DNA of 64,000 nucleotides. Source: Sporosarcina sp. ACRSL (GTDB taxonomy: Bacteria; Bacillota; Bacilli; Bacillales_A; Planococcaceae). The position numbers and the translations under genes are program-made. Shown one piece after another: positions 43,587 to 53,320 of this stretch; position 1 is the first letter of the stretch; every line of letters begins with the position of its first letter. The notes beneath the pieces are model-generated. The model saw only the letters and a program-made list of their open reading frames with translations. It was not told where the DNA came from and did not search any database. Where the stretch lies: NCBI RefSeq assembly GCF_022346605.1, contig NZ_JAKRNT010000010.1, positions 62,001 to 126,000 on the forward strand. The letters run 5' to 3'.

Positions 43587-43741
43587 ACTACTCATAAAAA
43601 TGCTATAATACCAATGCTTGTAAGCATTTATATCTTGCGTTGATAATAAATAACTACGTTTTTGACTATGTTTGAATAAAAAACAGCTTGCGGGGGCAAA
43701 TTTTCAACGTTATTGCCATAAGCTCATTTAACCATCCGTTG

Positions 43742-44075
43742 TTATTCACCAGTTTTAGCGAAGTGTTCAATCCGAGCACCTATTTCATCACGTACCCTCT
43801 GGAAAAAAGCCCACTTTTCTTCATACGTTTCTTCTGCTTTAGCAGGGTCATCAAATCCCCAATGAGCGCGTTTAACATGTGAGGGTGTCGTCGGACACTT
43901 ATCAGCTGCATCTCCACAAAGCGTAACAACAAAATCTGCATTATTTAGGATTTCCGAATCAATAGTATCCGATATTTGATTTGAAATATCGATGCCCGCC
44001 TCTTTCATCGCTTTTATCGCATTCGGATTTACCCCCGTGTGCTTCAATTCCTGCACTGAGAACTTGCCATCCTCC
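43742..44075 (-). pseudogene. arsC: Arsenate reductase (thioredoxin-coupled ArsC) lacking its N-terminus
   Basis: The C-terminal two thirds are intact: [18 protein letters not shown], then [20 protein letters not shown] with the two redox Cys and [18 protein letters not shown]. Upstream of 44056 the DNA still encodes SAGIEAHG but one extra G shifts the frame, and the first 30 or so residues, including the P-loop Cys-x5-Arg that holds arsenate, are missing: AAAGGAGGATGG joins directly to the codons before SAGIEAHG. The gene is therefore not expected to reduce arsenate. Confidence 0.8.
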
Positions 44076-44263
44076 TTTGTATTTTTGGCTTTCTATATGA
44101 AAAGCTCCTCGGCGGCGGCGAGCAGACCGCAGAGGGGCTTGGAATATTCATGTGGAAACATCTGGGTTTCTATACTATACTGGTGTCGTTAAGGCACGGA
44201 GGACGGGGAACGGCGTTACGGGCAGATGCGACGAATTTATATTTTCGGAAGTAGGGAAGAAAA

Positions 44264-44803
44264 ATGATTGAATTAAGAAAAATTACCCACGATAATTTTG
44301 AGGCAGTGTTGAAGTTAAGCATAACAGACGAGCAGAAAGGAAATGTGGATTCCAGCATATATTGTTTGGCTAAAGCCTATGTAAAGATACTCAACGACGA
44401 AAAACCTCCTATGATCTTCGCTATATGCAACAATGATGAAGTCATAGGATATGTCGATATTGGATTTTTCGAACTGGCGGAAAGTGCATTTTTATGTGAA
44501 AAATATGGAGATAAATCTACTTATGGACTTAATCGCTTTATGATTGATAAAAAGCATCAAGGCAAAGGATTTGGCAAACAAGCAATGATGAAAGTTATTG
44601 ATTACATAAAGTCGTTTCCACAAGGAAAAGCCGATGCAGTTGCTACATCATATTGGATGGTAAACGATACCGCCCGGAAGTTGTTTGCGTCTGTCGGTTT
44701 CGTTGAAACAGGAGCGATATGGGACGGACAAACAGGGGGTAATTGGAATGCAGAAAGAAAAGATATAGAGTATGCAGAAGTAGGTGCCAGACTCGGATTA
44801 TAA
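44264..44803 (+). CDS. GNAT acetyltransferase (spermine/spermidine type)
   Basis: A 179-residue enzyme. It begins MIELRKITHDNFEAVLKLSI, the layout of Paia/BltD-like polyamine acetyltransferases. The acetyl-CoA loop is KHQGKGFGKQAM near residue 102, followed by YWMVNDTARKLFASVGF. It would acetylate spermidine or a related amine. GGGAAG precedes the ATG. Upstream 44076-44263 I see no gene; the promoter should be there. Confidence 0.82.
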   Translation: MIELRKITHDNFEAVLKLSITDEQKGNVDSSIYCLAKAYVKILNDEKPPMIFAICNNDEVIGYVDIGFFELAESAFLCEKYGDKSTYGLNRFMIDKKHQGKGFGKQAMMKVIDYIKSFPQGKADAVATSYWMVNDTARKLFASVGFVETGAIWDGQTGGNWNAERKDIEYAEVGARLGL

Positions 44804-44953
44804 AGCTAACAATTTGAATAGTGCATCGTACAATATAAGACCAACTTTGAAAAATGACTCCGGCTCAATACCGAAGTCATCCAATTGCAGCTTAAACTGC
44901 AAAGTCACTTTTATTAAACTATCCGTGATTACTATAACCCGCTGTCACAGCAA

Positions 44954-45598
44954 TTAATTGTTTCTAGTTTCCGCTATTTTCGTCACATACTGGCGCGCCA
45001 AGTCAGTAAGCTTATCCCATTCATTATTGGCAATGAAGTCTTTATTAAGGAGAGAACCGCCAACGCCGGCAGCGACTGCTCCTGCCTTAATATACTCACT
45101 GACATTGTCAAGATTGATTCCACCGGTTGGCATCATTGGGATATGGCCAAGTGGCCCTCTTACATCTTTAAAGAATTGGCTGCCTAATACGCTGGCTGGG
45201 AATACTTTTACAACGTCAGCACCCCATTCATATGCTTGTAAAATTTCTGTTGGGGTGAATACTCCTGGGATAGCGATTTTTCCATAACGGTTGGCAACCG
45301 CGATTGTATCGTGATTTAACGTAGGTGCGAAGATAAAATCTGCTCCATGTTGAATGGCTATATTGGCTGCATTTCCATCCAATACTGTTCCGGCACCGAT
45401 CACAGTTTTGTCTCCAAATAACTGCTTAGCCTCTTTGATTGTCTCAAGTGCGTTCGGGGAATCCATGGTAACCTCGATCCCAGTAATACCGCCTTCCACA
45501 AGTGCCGAGATGACATGGATGACTTTTTCTTCTTCAATTTTACGGACAACAGCGACGACACCGGATTCCAATGTTTTCGTAAGCAACTCTTGTTTCAC
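44954..45598 (-). CDS. eda: 2-dehydro-3-deoxyphosphogluconate (KDPG) aldolase
   Basis: A 214-residue class I aldolase that splits KDPG to pyruvate and glyceraldehyde 3-phosphate. Conserved parts are VAVVRKIEEE, ITGIEVTMDSPNALETI, IGAGTVLDG, FIFAPTLNHD and the catalytic Lys in ADVVKVFPASVLG, then MPTGGINLDNV. Start is ambiguous: frame opens with ATG 45607, but GGAG is 9 bases before GTG 45598 (MKQELLTKTL). It is the last gene of the sugar-acid operon, three bases after the kinase stop, and completes the pathway from KDG. Confidence 0.92.
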   Translation of the reverse strand: MKQELLTKTLESGVVAVVRKIEEEKVIHVISALVEGGITGIEVTMDSPNALETIKEAKQLFGDKTVIGAGTVLDGNAANIAIQHGADFIFAPTLNHDTIAVANRYGKIAIPGVFTPTEILQAYEWGADVVKVFPASVLGSQFFKDVRGPLGHIPMMPTGGINLDNVSEYIKAGAVAAGVGGSLLNKDFIANNEWDKLTDLARQYVTKIAETRNN

Positions 45599-45610
45599 GA
45601 TCATCATCTC

Positions 45611-46570
45611 CTATCTTAGGACATCTAGTTCTTTCTTTTGGAAGTTTTCCAGCTCGGTTCTTTCAGGTAATCCTTCAATATCTCCTTTTACGGTAACGAC
45701 CATTGCCCCGACCTTTGCGCCGATTTCAACAGACTCCCGTAATGATTTATTTTCCAGTAAACCTGTTAGTACACCTGCTGCAAAACCATCCCCTGCACCA
45801 ATGGGATCGACCACATGCTCTACTTTGAAGCTGGGAACAGTACCGCTCTCTCCGCTTTTCGATGCATAATAAGTCTCTTTTTCTCCATTTTTAATAATAA
45901 TTTGGGAAACGCCTTCGGTTAAGAAATACTCCGCAATTTCTTCATAGTTGTCTGTACCAATTAGAAATGCTGCCTCATCAATACCTGGCATAAATAGATC
46001 CGATTGCTTGGCCAGTTGTAATAGGATTTCTTTAGCGTTATCTAGATCAGACATTAATTTGAAACGGAGATTCGGATCAAATGAAAGAAAAATATTATTT
46101 TCTTTAGCGAAAGCTACTACTGCTTGTGTAACTTTAAGACAGCTATCACTTAGGAAAGGTGTAATTCCTGAGAGATGGATTATTTTAGCTTCCTTTAAAT
46201 AATTCCAATCGATATCTTCTTTTGTCAATTGACTGGCAGCTGAATTACTACGATAGTAATACACTTGCGTTTTTTCGGGATTGACTCTTTCTTTTATATA
46301 AAGTCCTGTCGGGTATTCCTGATCATACAGAACCCGAGAGGTATCGACTCCCTCTCCGCGAATAGAAGAAACTAGGTACTTGCCAAACTCGTCATCTCCT
46401 ACTTTACTAATCCAACCAGAAGTATGACCGAGTCGTGCTACACCAATCGCAACATTTGATTCTGCTCCCCCTTGCTTTTTATTAAACCGAGGAACATATC
46501 TCAAGGGGCCCTCTTCTGCTGCTTCTAATACAACCATCGTTTCTCCAATTGTCACAAGTTCAGGAAACAT
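45611..46570 (-). CDS. kdgK: 2-dehydro-3-deoxygluconate kinase (PfkB family)
   Basis: A 319-residue ribokinase-family enzyme that phosphorylates KDG for the aldolase next to it. N-terminal GGAESNVAIGVARLG is the first PfkB signature, and DPIGAGDGFAAGVLTGL the second, with the catalytic Asp and anion hole. The middle GLYIKERVNPEKTQVYYYR, a KdgK-type substrate loop, supports KDG over fructose. The start has GGAGGTC 8 bases ahead. It follows tctA by 20 bases, hence one transcript. Confidence 0.9.
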   Translation of the reverse strand: MFPELVTIGETMVVLEAAEEGPLRYVPRFNKKQGGAESNVAIGVARLGHTSGWISKVGDDEFGKYLVSSIRGEGVDTSRVLYDQEYPTGLYIKERVNPEKTQVYYYRSNSAASQLTKEDIDWNYLKEAKIIHLSGITPFLSDSCLKVTQAVVAFAKENNIFLSFDPNLRFKLMSDLDNAKEILLQLAKQSDLFMPGIDEAAFLIGTDNYEEIAEYFLTEGVSQIIIKNGEKETYYASKSGESGTVPSFKVEHVVDPIGAGDGFAAGVLTGLLENKSLRESVEIGAKVGAMVVTVKGDIEGLPERTELENFQKKELDVLR

Positions 46571-46590
46571 GACGAATGACCTCCAAATAT

Positions 46591-48096
46591 TTACTCGTTT
46601 ATTGCTTTTGCTTTTTTAGATTTAATTTGACCCATAATTAATGGTACTACTAGTGAAACGATAGCCAGAATAATAAATGTTAAAGCAATCGGTCTTTCCA
46701 AGAAAATCATAAAGCTTCCTTCTGACATAACAAGTGCCCGTCTCATTTCACTTTCTGCCATTGGACCAAGGATGAGTGCAAGGACAATTGGTGACGCAGG
46801 GAAACCAAACTTTTTCATGAAGTAACCGATAATACCAGCACCAAGCATAGTAAATACATCAAAGTAATTGTTGGAAATTGCAAACGCACCAACGACTGAC
46901 AATACAATGATGACAGGCGCAATGATATTTTTAGGCACCTTTAAGATTGTTGTAAAAAGGCGAATCCCCACTAATCCAAAGATTAACATTAAAACGTTGG
47001 CTACTAGCATACCACTAAAAAGTGTATAAACTAATTCGCTACTCGTTTCGAATAATTGCGGTCCTGGTTGAATTCCTTGTACAACTAAAGCTCCTAACAT
47101 GATCGCGGTAACGGCATCCCCTGGAATACCAAGCGTTAATAACGGTACAAATGCACCACCTGTTAACGCGTTACCTGCTGCTTCAGGAGCTGCAATCCCT
47201 TTCGGATTCCCTTTTCCAAATGTCTCTTTTTCTTCTTTTTTCGCAAAGCGCTTTGCTTCATTATAAGCAACGAAAGCTGCTATATCGGCTCCGGCACCAG
47301 GAACAATACCGATGAACGTTCCGATACCACTTGAACGAAGAATCGTTCCCCAAAGCTTCTTTAACTCATTCCACGTTGGAAGTGCGTAGCTTGCAATGAT
47401 TTTTCCGAATCCCTTTCCACCCGTTAACTGCTCTTCCATAATGACAAGTGCTTCTGAAATTGCAAATAGCCCAATCATCACTGGAATGAAATTCAATCCA
47501 TTTAATAATGAAATGTTATCATATGTAAAACGCGGGTAGCTTGTCATTGGGTCCATACCGACTGTACAAATGACAAGGCCGAAGACCCCGGAAATTAACC
47601 CTTTTAGTACAGATCCTCCTGAAATACTGGAGATAATACTTAAACCGAATATAGCCAATCCAAACATTTCAGGTGCACTAAAATCTAACGCGATTTGTGC
47701 AAGCTGTGGAGAGATAAAGATCAACATAAACACACTAAACAATCCACCAGTACTTGCCGCAATAACAGCAATTCCGAGTGCCTTACCGGCTTTTCCTTGT
47801 TTTGTAAATGGATATCCGTCAAGAGCTGTTGCAGCTGAGGCTGGTGTTCCAGGTGTGTTCAGCAATATCGATGCAATGGAACCACCATATACACCTCCGA
47901 AGTAAACGCCGACTAAAAGCAATAGACCAGCGACCGGATCCATACCAAATGTTATCGGTAAGAAGAGGGCTACACCCATTGTTGCTGTCAAACCGGGTAA
48001 GGCACCAATGACGATACCCGCGATCACTCCAGCAATTATTAAGATGAAAATACTAGGATGAAATACTTGGGCAAAACCATTCAGGAGTAAATCCAT
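46591..48096 (-). CDS. tctA: Tripartite tricarboxylate transporter, large permease (TctA)
   Basis: A 501-residue protein with about 12 helices. The TctA signature is present: GALPGLTATMGVALFLPITFGMDP, GGSIASILLNTPGTPASAATALDGYPF and GIVPGAGADIAAFVAYNEAKR. It forms the channel of a Na+- or H+-coupled carboxylate importer with TctB and TctC. In this operon with KdgK and Eda the substrate is more likely a sugar acid such as KDG or an uronate than citrate. The gene start has AAGGAGGG. Confidence 0.93.
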   Translation of the reverse strand: MDLLLNGFAQVFHPSIFILIIAGVIAGIVIGALPGLTATMGVALFLPITFGMDPVAGLLLLVGVYFGGVYGGSIASILLNTPGTPASAATALDGYPFTKQGKAGKALGIAVIAASTGGLFSVFMLIFISPQLAQIALDFSAPEMFGLAIFGLSIISSISGGSVLKGLISGVFGLVICTVGMDPMTSYPRFTYDNISLLNGLNFIPVMIGLFAISEALVIMEEQLTGGKGFGKIIASYALPTWNELKKLWGTILRSSGIGTFIGIVPGAGADIAAFVAYNEAKRFAKKEEKETFGKGNPKGIAAPEAAGNALTGGAFVPLLTLGIPGDAVTAIMLGALVVQGIQPGPQLFETSSELVYTLFSGMLVANVLMLIFGLVGIRLFTTILKVPKNIIAPVIIVLSVVGAFAISNNYFDVFTMLGAGIIGYFMKKFGFPASPIVLALILGPMAESEMRRALVMSEGSFMIFLERPIALTFIILAIVSLVVPLIMGQIKSKKAKAINE

Positions 48097-48109
48097 TTTC
48101 TATCCCTCC

Positions 48110-48553
48110 TTAATATAAAACTCCGTGTGGAATTGGAACGTTCATGACATATTCAAAAAGAATCACAACGACTACACTAAGTAAGATTGACACGGAAACT
48201 AAGACAACCCATCTACGGATCCCCATTAAAAGCATCCAGAATAATGATACAAGTACCGTTGAGATAAAAAATCCTATAATAGGAACTAAAATAACGTAAA
48301 TGATTAATGAAATGAACCCACCAATAAAATGAGGAATGGACCCGCGTTGTAAGGTGAAAATATCACCAGCATTCTCTTCTTTTTTAAAAACTAGTAAAAC
48401 TGATAGAATGCCAAGAATAGTCGCTGTTACCTTTGGGAAAAAGTCAGCTCCGGGGCCGATAGAATTTGACGGTGGGAATGCGTTTGCAGTTAACCAAACG
48501 TAAATGGAAAATAGAAGTAAACCTATACCAATAATCCGATTCGCCAGAGTCAT
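48110..48553 (-). CDS. tctB: Tripartite tricarboxylate transporter, small permease (TctB)
   Basis: A 147-residue protein with four membrane helices: IIGIGLLLFSIYVWLTANAF, ATILGILSVLLVF, FIGGFISLIIYVILVPIIG and VVLVSVSILLSVVVVILFEY, plus the GPGADFFPK motif typical of TctB. The frame opens at 48622, but GGAGGTG places the start at ATG 48553 (MTLANRIIG). It precedes tctA by 13 bases. Confidence 0.88.
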   Translation of the reverse strand: MTLANRIIGIGLLLFSIYVWLTANAFPPSNSIGPGADFFPKVTATILGILSVLLVFKKEENAGDIFTLQRGSIPHFIGGFISLIIYVILVPIIGFFISTVLVSLFWMLLMGIRRWVVLVSVSILLSVVVVILFEYVMNVPIPHGVLY

Positions 48554-48649
48554 GATGACACCTCCAATAAAAAAGTTTGTGGTGTGAGAGCATCCCACGT
48601 AAATTAGAAATCTATTGAACATTTATGTAACGTTAACGATAAATGAGGT

Positions 48650-48675
48650 AAAAGGCTAAACATCGTTAGCCTTTT
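48650..48675 (-). terminator. Attenuating hairpin between tctC and tctB
   Basis: AAAAGGCTAA / TTAGCCTTTT, 10-bp arms, 6-base loop. A partial stop here would make the binding protein more abundant than the permease, as is usual. Confidence 0.65.
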
Positions 48676-48687
48676 ATCAACTTTTAT

Positions 48688-49677
48688 TTATTTTTGTGGG
48701 GATAAGCCGATTGCAGGAATTAATTCTGCAAATAATGCATCTTGTTCTTTAACTAAATTCAAGAAACCTTCTCCGTTTTCATAACGATGGCCTAAGTTTA
48801 ATTTCTCAAGGGTAGCCTTGAATTCTTCGCTCTGAATCGTTGTAGCAAAGGAATCTTCCAACACTTTTACAACATCGTCAGGAGTATCTTTCGGTACAGC
48901 TATACCTCTCCATGTACCAATTGATAAATCAACACCTTGTTCTTTAAGGGTTGGAACGTCAGACAACTTTTCTACTCTCTCGTCTGCCATTACAGCAAGA
49001 ACCTTAAAATCACCAGACTCAACATGTGTGAGCACTTCAGCAGGACTTACAGAAACCGCATCAATATGCCCACCTAAAAGAGCAGTTACTGCTGGAGCAG
49101 CTCCCTCAAATGGCACGTGATTTAACGTAGTACCCGTTTCTTTTTCAAAAGCAGCTCCAGCGAGGTGCCAGATCGCTCCAGTTCCCGAGTTACCAACTTT
49201 TAATTTCTGTGTTTTTGCGGCTTCAATAAATTCTTCAATTGTATTCCACGGAGCATCTGCACGAACTGTGATTGCAGCTGGATCCTCGTTCAAAAGAGAA
49301 ACTAATCTGAAGTCTTCATATGTAAATTGCGCTAAGCCGGTATGGGGTAATGTAAGTAATTCAACTGTTACAACTGATAAAGAATACCCATCAGCCTTTG
49401 CATTCGCACCATTTTGCATACCAACGGCACCACCACCGCCTTCACGGTTAACGACTCCGATTGGTTGGCCAATTTCATCTTTAGCTAAATCCGCAAAAGA
49501 ACGGGCAACTGTATCCGTACCGCCACCTGCTGAGTAAGGAACTATTAACTCAAACTTCTTTTTAGGAAAGTCAGCAGCATTTGACGCTCCTTTATCTCCG
49601 TCTTTATTGCCTCCACCACATGCAGCTAATAATAAAACTAAAACAGTTAAAATGGAAAATATCTTGAAATTCTTCAC
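48688..49677 (-). CDS. tctC: Tripartite tricarboxylate transporter, substrate-binding lipoprotein (TctC)
   Basis: A 329-residue lipoprotein: LTVLVLLLAACGGGNKD has the lipobox. The mature protein shows FELIVPYSAGGGTDTVARSFADL, which lines the ligand pocket in TctC/Bug proteins, then NREGGGGAVGMQNGANAKADGY and LAVMADERVEKLSDVPTLKEQG. It catches a carboxylate for TctAB. Start GTG 49677 has AAGGAGG ahead. It is the first structural gene after the IclR regulator, followed by a hairpin. Confidence 0.93.
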   Translation of the reverse strand: MKNFKIFSILTVLVLLLAACGGGNKDGDKGASNAADFPKKKFELIVPYSAGGGTDTVARSFADLAKDEIGQPIGVVNREGGGGAVGMQNGANAKADGYSLSVVTVELLTLPHTGLAQFTYEDFRLVSLLNEDPAAITVRADAPWNTIEEFIEAAKTQKLKVGNSGTGAIWHLAGAAFEKETGTTLNHVPFEGAAPAVTALLGGHIDAVSVSPAEVLTHVESGDFKVLAVMADERVEKLSDVPTLKEQGVDLSIGTWRGIAVPKDTPDDVVKVLEDSFATTIQSEEFKATLEKLNLGHRYENGEGFLNLVKEQDALFAELIPAIGLSPQK

Positions 49678-49689
49678 GAAAAATCCTCC

Positions 49690-50454
49690 TTATTTATACA
49701 TATTTTTTGAAAATCCTATTTTGGTAGAAATCTCTTCAACAGTTTCCCTAAGTTTAGGAATTGTGTTTTTCAATATATCATCAGACATTCTATAGAGGGG
49801 ACCCGTAACGCTGACTGCGTATTGAACCTCCCCTTTATAGTCAAAAATAGGCGCCGCAACGCAACGGATTCCTAATTCATGCTCCTCATTATCATAAGAG
49901 TACCCTCTTGTTCTAATCGCATGAAGCTCCTCAACTAGTTCCTCTCCATTAGCGAGAGTGTGTTCAGTAAACCTTTTGAATTGAACTTGATTTATATAGC
50001 TATAAAGCTCTTCTTCGTCTCTGTGAGCTAAAATGCATTTACCAACTGCCGTGCAATACAGTGGCGCCCTTCTGCCAACTTGTGAATAAATTCGAATAGC
50101 TGATAGGTTGTCCACTTTGTCGATATAAACAACTTGTTGGTTATCTAGCATGACTAAGTGAACAATTTCACCAGTTTCCTTACTAAGTTTTTCAATAAGC
50201 GGTTTGGCGATCTCAACAATATTTAAATGCTTCACAACAAAATAATTCATTTCAATAAATTTCAAGCCCAAGCGATAAGTACTTTCTCTACCTACTTTCT
50301 GAACATATCCGTGCCTTTCTAGTGAGAGCAGGAGCCGGTGGGCAGTACTTTTTGCGACCTGCAAGAAATTTGCGACCTCAGTCACTCCCTGGCCATTTGG
50401 ATGTTCCTTTAGCAGTTCGAGTATGCGTAAAGCACGATCAACGGACTGAACCAA
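49690..50454 (-). CDS. kdgR: IclR-family transcriptional regulator (KdgR-like)
   Basis: A 254-residue regulator. The N-terminal winged helix reads RALRILELLKEHPNGQGVTE, VANFLQVAKSTAHRLLLSLERHGYV; the C-terminal GAF-like effector domain contains GRRAPLYCTAVGKCILA and RGYSYDNEEHELGIRCVAAPIFD, the IclR signature. It heads the operon with transporter, KdgK and Eda and likely represses or activates it in response to KDG or its analogue; the gene symbol is a functional guess. The start is TTG 50454 after AGGGAGGG. A cre site lies 76 bases upstream. Confidence 0.85.
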   Translation of the reverse strand: MVQSVDRALRILELLKEHPNGQGVTEVANFLQVAKSTAHRLLLSLERHGYVQKVGRESTYRLGLKFIEMNYFVVKHLNIVEIAKPLIEKLSKETGEIVHLVMLDNQQVVYIDKVDNLSAIRIYSQVGRRAPLYCTAVGKCILAHRDEEELYSYINQVQFKRFTEHTLANGEELVEELHAIRTRGYSYDNEEHELGIRCVAAPIFDYKGEVQYAVSVTGPLYRMSDDILKNTIPKLRETVEEISTKIGFSKNMYK

Positions 50455-50529
50455 CTATATTATCCCTCCCTCTCACTGTTCCTCATTACGGAACGGCGTT
50501 CTTTATTATAATTTAACTTTAATCCCCGA

Positions 50530-50543
50530 TGAAAGCGTTGTCA
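50530..50543. promoter_or_regulatory. Catabolite-responsive element (CcpA site) of the sugar-acid operon
   Basis: TGAAAGCGTTGTCA fits the cre consensus TGWAANCGNTNWCA at every fixed position and lies 76 bases before the kdgR-like start, so glucose should repress the operon through CcpA. Confidence 0.75.
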
Positions 50544-50601
50544 ATATATTATTTATGAATTTATCGATTTACCTGTTTATTCGGCAATATAAGTACATAT
50601 A

Positions 50602-50634
50602 AAAAAGCCCAATTTCCCAGTGTAATTGGACTTT
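50602..50634 (-). terminator. Terminator of the threonine aldolase relic
   Basis: AAAGCCCAATT / AATTGGACTTT stem with a minus-strand T-run; it lies just after the relic at 50.75 kb. Confidence 0.6.
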
Positions 50635-50753
50635 AATCGTTAGTAAAATCTGTGCAGTATGAATTATTCACCAAAAATACGTTAGTGTTCCAGATAAAAC
50701 TGTGAGCCTAACAAAATCACAATAATAAAAATTTGGCGCATTAGAAAAGGAAA

Positions 50754-50960
50754 AGAATATTTCTTGCTCAATTTACTCAACACATCATTCGGTAAAATGG
50801 GAAACTGTTGATTTGTCTTGGGATCATATCTTAATGAATATCCTTCTTCAACAAACGCCTCTCTAATCATCATCGCCAAGTACAGCATGCTTAGAAATTT
50901 CATCGTATAAGCTATCTTTAAACAAGGTTTCAAATGCGTCGTTACTCTGTCAAATATGGG
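50754..50960 (-). pseudogene. Second relic of a threonine aldolase-like gene
   Basis: The minus strand reads LFKDSLYDEISKHAV in one frame and MMIREAFVEEGYSLRYDPKT then NQQFPILPNDVLSKLSKKYS in the other, with a frameshift between. Over the last 60 codons it matches 32077-32280 at close to 90 percent by eye. The remainder of 50961-51130 is open but unrelated to the family. Confidence 0.7.
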
Positions 50961-51210
50961 GCTGCTCATTTGAAACACGGACATCGAAGAGGCAATTGGG
51001 AAATCCAACGTTACAGTTACGGGTAGCTGGTACACTATTCTGAGTTCATTCGTATTCATCTTACAATGAAACCGCCAACCAAGTTCAAGGAGCACATATA
51101 AAATAATCACGCGGAGTTCCCTTCCCATAGAGCTTACAGCTCAGAAGTATTTTGAATTGCTTCGATGCCTGGTATCAAACATTAAGTGGGAGTAATATGA
51201 GATAAAATAC

Positions 51211-51254
51211 AAACACCATCTGTAGAAGTGACATTCTGCTACAGATGGTGTTTG
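51211..51254. terminator. Terminator near the chemoreceptor gene
   Basis: A long stem AACACCATCTGTAG / CTACAGATGGTGTT, 12-base loop, with T-rich ends. It lies about 140 bases beyond the chemoreceptor stop. Confidence 0.7.
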
Positions 51255-51395
51255 CTTCATTGCGATAATTCATAAAAGCTTTTAAAAAAGATCAACCAGA
51301 CTGGTACGGTTCCACTTAAATTCCGGATTATTTTTATACAATTATAGTATTTGTAGGTAATGATTTTAAAATAAAAGTAGCAATGAAACAAGTTT

Positions 51396-53111
51396 TCAAA
51401 GCTTGAATTGTTGAACTAAATGATTAAGTCGTTCTGCTAATTTTGCAAGTTCAATAGAACTTGAAGAGACATTTTCCATGGATGCACTTGTTTGTTCGGT
51501 AGATGCGGATGTCTCTTCGATTCCAGCTGCTGATTGTTGAGAGATGGCGGCAATATCCTGTATGGAATCACCCATCCGATAACTATTTTCTGCTATTTCT
51601 GAAAGGGTCATTGACACTTCCGTAATATTTTTTACCATCCCCTCCACAGCATTGCTAATTTTTTCGAAGGTCTTGTCTGTAGCTTGGATTTTACTAGTAC
51701 CTTCTTGTACCTCTGTATAACTATCTCTTAACGACATAGCTACGGCGCGGGATTCATTTTGAATACCTTGGACGATTTCTGTAATAGTAGTTACAGACAC
51801 AGAAGATTGCTCAGCGAGTTTTCTTACTTCATCTGCAACTACAGCAAAACCTTTACCTTGTTCCCCAGCTCGAGCTGCTTCTATTGCTGCATTTAGCGCT
51901 AATAAATTTGTCTGTTCAGCAATGCCCTTGATTACGACAACCAATTCGGATATTCTTTGGGATTGTCGATCAAGTCCATCTACTTTTTGTACTGCTTCAC
52001 TAACAATGTCAGCGATTATTCCCATTTGCTTTGTAGAAGATTCAATTAAGAGCGAGCCTTCGCTTGTCATATCTATAACGGATTTCGTCGATCGTTGGAT
52101 AGCTTGTCCTTCGGAGTTTGCACCATCTATCTTCGTTATAAATGTATTCATGGCAGAAGAAAGTTCACTTGTATGATGGGCTTGAGTTTCTGCTCCGCTT
52201 GCCAATTCCTGCATAGTAGCAGAAACTTGCTCAGTCCCTTGACCGACTTCAATTGCAGACCGTGCAAGTTCATCGCTATGGCTTCCTAAATTTTTTGATA
52301 CTTCCGTTACATCAAATATTAATTCTCTCAAGTTTTTTCTCATACTATTAAAATTAGACGCTAATAAGCCTATTTCATCTCTTCCACGCACATGTACCGA
52401 ACCTGTAAAGTCTCCTGCCCCGGCCTTTTCTAATGTAGCTCCGATGTCACTTAATTGGTTTTTAATTCTATTGGTGAATAAGATGACAATCAGGACTGAT
52501 ACAATAATCCCAATTGCTAATACTGCAAGCAAGAGATTGCGGATAGAAGCAATCGTTTCGTCAATAAAAGCTGTCGATTCACCGAGATACCACATGCCGA
52601 TGATTGTACCGTCATTTGCTTTAATAGGCTGATAGGCAGTTTGCGTTAATTGACCTGCAACATCCGCCTCGCCGTAGAAGTTTCTACCATCTTGTAGTAC
52701 AGACTTAACAACGGCGGCAGAAGCTTGGGTGTTTACAGCCCGTTCACCGTTTGGTAGTTTGACGTTTGTTGTAACCCGTGTATCTCCTTGAAATATCGTT
52801 GACGTTCCTTTAGTAATGGATGCGATTTCATCTACTATTGCATAATTATTATTAACGAGTGTATCTCCTTTATATAGCAAACCCTCTTTGATTTCCCAAT
52901 CACCGGGATATTTCTTATCTAATGTATGGTAACCTAACTCTAAGTCTTTAGTAACCGTCTTAATGGCAATCTCTTTAATCACATCTGTTACAAAAAGGTT
53001 GATAGTAACCATGATTGTCGTTGAAAATACTAGTAAGATTGCTATTACAATCATGCTTATTTTTGTCGCGATTTTCATATCCCTAATCCATTTCAATTTA
53101 TACATCCCCAT
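51396..53111 (-). CDS. Methyl-accepting chemotaxis protein with extracellular Cache domain
   Basis: A 571-residue receptor. One helix ([21 protein letters not shown]) starts it, followed by a periplasmic-type Cache domain to about residue 190 ([50 protein letters not shown]), a second helix, HAMP ([21 protein letters not shown]) and a long coiled-coil signalling domain. The hairpin tip reads [38 protein letters not shown], standard. The Cache domain is the carboxylate-sensing s/dCache type. It lies next to the sugar-acid operon but I cannot show that they are linked. Confidence 0.93.
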   Translation of the reverse strand: MGMYKLKWIRDMKIATKISMIVIAILLVFSTTIMVTINLFVTDVIKEIAIKTVTKDLELGYHTLDKKYPGDWEIKEGLLYKGDTLVNNNYAIVDEIASITKGTSTIFQGDTRVTTNVKLPNGERAVNTQASAAVVKSVLQDGRNFYGEADVAGQLTQTAYQPIKANDGTIIGMWYLGESTAFIDETIASIRNLLLAVLAIGIIVSVLIVILFTNRIKNQLSDIGATLEKAGAGDFTGSVHVRGRDEIGLLASNFNSMRKNLRELIFDVTEVSKNLGSHSDELARSAIEVGQGTEQVSATMQELASGAETQAHHTSELSSAMNTFITKIDGANSEGQAIQRSTKSVIDMTSEGSLLIESSTKQMGIIADIVSEAVQKVDGLDRQSQRISELVVVIKGIAEQTNLLALNAAIEAARAGEQGKGFAVVADEVRKLAEQSSVSVTTITEIVQGIQNESRAVAMSLRDSYTEVQEGTSKIQATDKTFEKISNAVEGMVKNITEVSMTLSEIAENSYRMGDSIQDIAAISQQSAAGIEETSASTEQTSASMENVSSSSIELAKLAERLNHLVQQFKL

Positions 53112-53174
53112 TTCTTCAATTTAAATAGAAGATTTTTTTGAAATCCTATTCAAGCTATTTTTTACCGAAAATGA

Positions 53175-53320
53175 ACTATGTACATCCGACAATCATCAAT
53201 ACAGCTATGATATCCCCATTTTTATAGCCGCATGCTTTAAATGCATTCGCAAGACGATTTGCCATTTCATTTAGCTGCTTGTATCAAAAAGTCTTCTCTT
53301 GGAAAATTACTGCTGTTTTC
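53175..53320 (-). pseudogene. Acyl-CoA synthetase (AMP-binding) N-terminal relic
   Basis: The minus strand reads KTAVIFQEKTF, a stop, YKQLNEMANRLANAFKACGY, then KNGDIIAVLMIVGCT and another stop. This is the beginning of the AMP-binding domain of fatty-acyl-CoA ligases (TYKQLNEMANRLANAL-type). Nothing downstream is recognisable. Confidence 0.7.

Noticed and set aside
43561..43620. A tRNA gene, because of the T-arm-like sequence
   Set aside because: Only the 3' end of a tmRNA is present; no anticodon or D-arm precedes it.
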